DNA from: Dipteris shenzhenensis
Lineage: Eukaryota; Polypodiophyta; Polypodiopsida; Gleicheniales
Assembly (NCBI GenBank): GCA_047967505.1
Contig: CM106541.1
Strand: one strand, 5' to 3'
DNA length: 64,000 bases
Part shown: positions 59,485 to 64,000 of the stretch, piece by piece
Layout: each line of letters begins with the position of its first letter
Position numbering within the stretch: position 1 is the first letter of the stretch
Notes under the pieces: generated by a model
Databases searched by the model: none
Told to the model about the DNA's origin: nothing
Seen by the model: only the letters and a program-made list of their open reading frames with translations
Made by a program: the position numbers and the translations under genes

Positions 59485-62400
59485 ATGGCGTCTGATGCTT
59501 TTTCACAGATTGTCACTAAAAATCTTGACAAGAACAACTTCTAAGCATGGAAGTTTAGAATGACGAATTTCCTTAAGGGAAAAGGCTATTGGGAGTTCAT
59601 TACTGGAGCTGAACAAGAACCATTTATTCCTAATGTTCCCAATCAACAGGAGTTGGAGGCATTTAAAGGCTGGCATGAGAGAGCGAGAAAAGTTATGTAC
59701 TGGCTATCTATCAGTATTTCAGATTCTATAATTGTGCATATTCAGGATGCAAGCACGCCGAACGAGGCATGGGATACTTTGACAAAAATGTATAGCACAA
59801 ATACACAAACCAGGAAAATGCAGCTCAAGCAAGAGTTGCATAATGTGCAAAGAGCAAATATGAGCATCAATGACTATCACACGAAGGTGAAGAAGATTGC
59901 AGATGCACTTGCTTCTATTGGGTCACCAGTGGAAGATGATGATTTAGTTTCTATGACCTTGAATGGTCTAGGAAAGGATTATGCACAATTCCGGACATCC
60001 ATTGCCATCCGTGAGAATTTTGATGATTTTGAGGAGTTGATTGCTCTTCTAATTTCTAAAGAGCAGAGAAATAGTGGTGCATCTTCTTTAGGAGGAACTT
60101 CAAAAGAAGTTGTCTTCTACTCAAATGCTGGAAGAGGTAGAGGAAGAGATAGAGCAGGCCGATTTGGAGGCCATGGCAGAAATCAAAATATGTAGCAAAT
60201 TCAAGAAAACCAGTCCTATGGAGGAGGACGTGGTAACTTTAGAGGTAGGGGGAGCCAAAGAGGTCGTGGTGGATGGTAGGGAGGCCAAAATGCAAATGTT
60301 GAATGCTACTAATGTGGTAAAATGGGTCATATGGTTAAAGACTGCTATAAAAGGCAGAATGACATCATGACTGGAAAATTGCAGCAAGGCAATTATGCAT
60401 CCTCTAGTAGACAGGGTGATGACAGAAATGAGCATCTATTTATGGCGCAGCACATGACCAATTCTGTGACAAGTGTAGAAGAAAGCAATGATGTGTGGTA
60501 TGTTGACTCAGGTGCATCAAACCACATGAGAGGTCATGCAGAATGGATGCAGGATGCAAGGAAAATGAAAAGACCAGGATTTGTGGGGACTGGTGATGAT
60601 ACTGCACATCCTATTGTGTAGATTGGTAAAATTCCTTTGTCTATGCAGGATGGGAAAAAGAAATACCTGTCTGATGTATTTCATGTCCCGAATATCACCA
60701 AGAACCTCGTTTCTGTTGCTCAAATGGTTGAGCAGGGCTTGCAGGTCAGATTTAATCCTCATGGATGCTTTGTTGAGGATATGAAAAATAAAGGTCGCTT
60801 GATAGCAAAAGGGAAGAAGAAGGGCAGGATGTTTACGTTGGATGCGAACATGCTTGAATTGAGTGCAGCAATTTTGCACATGGGACTGGTGTAGTTGCAG
60901 ATATTGATATCTGGCATAAATGCATTGGTTATGTTAATGTACAACGACTTAAATTAATGCAAGCTCAAAATATTGTTGCAGGATTTCCTATGTTCAAGGT
61001 TGCAGAAATGCATAAGGTATGTGAACCCTGTCCATTTGGAAAATAGGCAAGGAAACCATTTTCTAGACATGTTCAAGAGAGTAAGAGGCCATTGGAATTA
61101 ATCCACTCTGATGTGTGGACTACTAAAGCTGCATCTATTGGAGGCTGTCATTATTTTGTCACTTTTATTGATGACTACAGCAGAAAAAGTTTGGGTGTAT
61201 TTTATAAAAAATAAAAGTGAAGTGTTTGGGCATTTCAAAGCTTTTAAAGCTATGGTTGAAAAAGAAACAGGCCTACAAATAAAAAGCCTAAGATCAGATG
61301 GAGGGGGAGAGTACCTCTCAAATGAGTTTGCAAGTTTCCTACAGGAGCATGGCATAATGCAGCAATATTCATGCAGTCATACCCCACAACAAAATGGACT
61401 TACAGAAAGGAAAAATAGGCATATTGGAGAGGTATCTCGTGCCATGCTCAACAATAAAGAACTGCGAGATTATTATTGGGCTGAAGCAGTTGCTACAGCA
61501 GTCTACATAATGGAACAGGACTCCCACTGCAACAATACATGGCATGATGTCAGAGGAGAGGTATACTGGTAGGAAACCAGATATTTCTCATTTGAAAGTT
61601 TTTGGTTGCATTGCCTATGTTCATGTGCCAGGTGAGTTGAGATCCAAGTTGGATCCAAAAGCTGAGAAGTGCATCTTTATTGGTTATTCTCTGCAGCAAA
61701 AAGGGTATAGATGCTATAATCCTTCTACTCATTAGTTTATAGTGAGTAGAGATGTTGTTTTGGATGAGATGAGTAGCTGGTATAAACCAGTAAATGTGAT
61801 TGATAATGTAGATGCACAAAATGGTAATGCTGCACAGAATTCATAGCAGCAATCACAAAATATTAGTGGACCTATAGTGTCCTCTAGCAGTGGTTTACAT
61901 ACTTTGCCATGGATAGGCAGATTGAGATCAGGAGGATCTCCTCAAAGCAATACAAATAGTGGTATGCAAGTATCACAAAAAGAAAAAGACAAAGTAGATC
62001 AGCCCATGGTTGATGTGAATGCAGGTCACTCTTATGTGGATGGTGAATCTAGTGGCTCAGAACAGAGCCTTGATGATGAATTAAGTATTCCTTCTATTGT
62101 TACATGTGGAGTAAGGAAGACAAGGGATGTTTTGAGAGCACCTGGTAGTGAGCCTATTTTGTGCAGGTACCAGAGCTAGGTATCCTGTGCATAGGCTGAA
62201 ATATGATGGATTTATAGCCATTCACTATGCCTATATGGTCAAAGTGATACATGAACCAAAACCCACTTCTTTTGAGCAAGCCATGGGAAAATAAAAATGG
62301 GAGAAAGCCATGGATGAAGAAATGGATGCCTTGGAAGAAAATGCTACATGGGAATTGGTGCCTTTGCCTAAAGACAAGAATGCAATTGGCTGCAAGTGGG

Positions 62401-63390
62401 TTTATAAGGTGAAGCACAATGCAGATGGTTCTGTGAATAGATACAAGGCAAGATTAGTTGTCAAGGGGTATGCACAGACATATGGCATTGATTATGAAGA
62501 AACATTCAATCTGGTTGCAAGGATGGCAACCGTAAGAGCAGTCATTGCTATGGCTGCATCAAAGGGATGGTCTTTACATCAGATAGATGTAAAGAATGCT
62601 TTCTTGCATGGTGATTTGCAAGAAGAGGTCTATATGGAGCAACCACCAGGTTATGTTCATGCTGTTCATCCTGACTTTGTTTGCAGGTTGAAGAAAGCCT
62701 TGTATGGCTTGAAGCAAGCACCCAGAGCATGGTCTAACAAGATAGGACAATATCTTGTCACTATTCGCTTTCAGATTTCCAAGGCAGATTTCTCACTTTA
62801 TGTGAGAAAAACAGAGAAAGGTATTATGCTGCTTGTCATTTATGTTGATGATTTGATCATCACAGGTGATAGTGATGAAGATATCCTTCATGTGAAAATG
62901 CTATTGAAGTAGAAGTTTGAGATGAAGGATTTGGGAGAGCTGTTATAGCCATGAAGGAGATCTAGGAATAGAATTTGGTATCTAAAACTTAAGAATACGT
63001 CTAATTATCTCTTGTTCATATGGGATGACAGGCTGTAAGCCTATTTCAGTTCCTTTGGAGCAGAATGTGAAGTTGAGCGCAGATGCAGGTGAGCTTATGG
63101 AAGACCCTACTATGTACAGACGCATAGTAGGAAGTTTGATTTATATGACTATTACTAGGCCAGATTTGAGCTATGCTATTGGGTTGGTAAGTCAGTTTAT
63201 GCAGGCTCCAAGGAAACCGCATTTGGATGCGGCTAGATGCATGTTGAGCTATGTGAAGTCCACATTGCAGTATGGACTATTTTATGAGACTGGGGTTCAG
63301 ATACAGTTGCATGGATACATTGATGTTGATTGGGCTGGTAGTATTTCTGATAGACAATCTACCAGTGGATATATGTTCTCTTTTGGGAGT
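59485..63390 (+). pseudogene. Copia D gag-pol polyprotein, truncated
   Basis: ATG at 59485 (MASDAFSQIVTKNLDKNN). Gag stays open for about 200 residues before TAG near 60193. The zinc knuckle has a TAA at 60310. Protease (WYVDSGASNHM, about 60500), integrase (about 61090-61450), reverse transcriptase (62310-62912 with YVDDLIITG) and RNase H follow. Between 62943 and 63018 a stretch of the reverse transcriptase is replaced by unrelated sequence. Five nonsense codons are shared with the copy at 46021. Confidence 0.9.
62943..63018. other. Filler sequence replacing part of copia D
   Basis: Flanks match the element at 46021 (GAGCTG on the left, ATATGGGATGACAGGC on the right), but the roughly 76 bases between are unrelated to the roughly 90 bases expected. 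This looks like repair with filler DNA. Confidence 0.6.
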
Positions 63391-63599
63391 CTTATGCATA
63401 TTCTTCTCATTGAAGACCACATCATGGCTTCGTATGATCTCTTCTCTTCAGGATCCCAAAGACAATAGCCCATCTCTCCACTTTCACCATAACCCAAAAA
63501 GATGCATTTCCTAGACTTAGGATCTAGCTTCTTTCGAAGCTCTTTTGGCACCACCAATGTCTCAATCAACCATAATATGGGGGAGTAATATGGGGACAT
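63391..63599 (-). pseudogene. Copia C, integrase C-terminal fragment
   Basis: On the minus strand: LVVPKELRKKLDPKSRKCIF, LGYGESGEMGY and LWDPEEKR, the conserved block after the copia integrase core. It belongs to the same minus-strand element as 57465-58579. About 150 residues of reverse transcriptase are missing between the two parts. Confidence 0.8.
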
Positions 63600-64000
63600 G
63601 GGGGAGTAATATGGAAGAGTATTAGTTGTGGGAGGGGAATTCGAGGGGAGGGGGGGAAGAACTGGGCAAATGGGTTGAGTAGCTTGGTAATCCTCAAGGA
63701 TAGGATTAGCGAGGGAGGGAAGAAGCTAGGTGTGAGGGGTTGGTAAGTTTGCGATTGTGGGGTTAGTTGAAAGTGGTGAGAGGCATGAGCAAAGAGACAA
63801 TGAAGAGAGTAGATATTTGGTTGGAGTTGGCTGGAGCTCAGGGAAGGTTAAGAGGTGGTAGTAGCAAGGGTAAGTGAGGTTATGAGATTGGCATAGAGAG
63901 TGGCTAGATATGGCAAGTTATATATGGCCATGTCATCCTCTGACACTTCTTTTTGTTGGTGCAATGGGATCATCAGCCTGCAAGGGTGGGATGTTGGTTA
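63600..64000. other. G-rich end of the window, nothing identified
   Basis: Starts with a short duplicated GGGGGAGTAATATGG unit (about 63574-63612) and continues G-rich without a supported frame. Confidence 0.5.

Larger units (their letters stand above)
58580..63390 (+). mobile_element. Copia D, family 1, 3'-truncated
   Basis: The 5' LTR 58580-58935 (356 bases, with TG mutated to TA at the start) is followed by primer site TGGTATCATAGCT (58936-58948) and gag-pol matching the element at 46021. Homology stops at 63390 in RNase H. The polyprotein end and 3' LTR are missing. Copia C flanks it on both sides. Confidence 0.92.

Noticed and set aside
46916-63390. Many in-frame TAG codons at Gln positions, suggesting TAG read as glutamine
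   Set aside because: TAG and TAA also replace Trp, Tyr, His and Glu codons, sister copies keep CAG, and frameshifts coexist. Decay explains it better than a changed code.

Overview
The window reads as nuclear DNA of a land plant with a large, repeat-rich genome. GT-AG introns, telo-box-like AAACCCTA motifs beside a TATA box, plant-type copia, gypsy and L1-like elements, gag-only TR-GAG elements and MITEs all point that way. I cannot name the species; a seed-free plant such as a fern or bryophyte is only a guess. I found no rRNA, tRNA, CRISPR array or intact conventional host gene. Almost everything is mobile DNA in various stages of decay.

Layout. 1-5.1 kb holds a minus-strand, intron-containing transposase-like pseudogene (5074-1841), followed by a divergent histone H3-like gene (1560-446) with several copies of the H3 tail motif. 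5.1-9.5 kb is intergenic or repeat sequence with one LTR/primer-binding-site remnant. 9.5-54.2 kb is a single nest of insertions. A Ty3/gypsy element is split at 10208/52044 by copia B (10209-52043). Copia B contains copia A (10430-32294), two gag-only remnants, a hAT-like MITE (35883-36129), an L1-like LINE (38448-44928) with a second copy of that MITE inside it, and a nearly complete copia element (46021-51887) with its own MITE. Copia A was split by a 15.8-kb MULE-like DNA transposon (15508-31331), which was itself hit by a 2.6-kb TR-GAG element (17704-20349). That makes five levels of nesting, most of them backed by terminal sequences and target-site duplications. 54.2-57.2 kb is an unrecognised decayed coding and repeat region. 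57.4-63.6 kb is a minus-strand copia C split by copia D (58580-63390). The last 400 bases show nothing I can name.

The most interesting unit is the MULE-like transposon at 15508-31331. On the minus strand it carries a SWIM-zinc-finger transposase (start about 22026). Divergently, on the plus strand, it carries an 11-exon gene (25601-30275). That gene appears to encode a ParB/sulfiredoxin-like domain (GNHR motif) followed by a beta-class DNA amino-methyltransferase-like domain whose catalytic motifs have drifted. The 3.5 kb between the two genes holds six copies of a palindromic motif built on CGTATTAATACG, the best being an 18-bp perfect palindrome. The layout recalls MULE anti-silencing systems such as VANDAL/VANC, but the protein is quite different. 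The copies here carry nonsense codons and frameshifts, so this is a fossil of the system.

A second candidate is the H3-like gene. It has a recognisable histone fold, an N-terminus like canonical H3 and two further H3-tail-like motifs in a long acidic insertion, and it sits next to a transposase-like gene.
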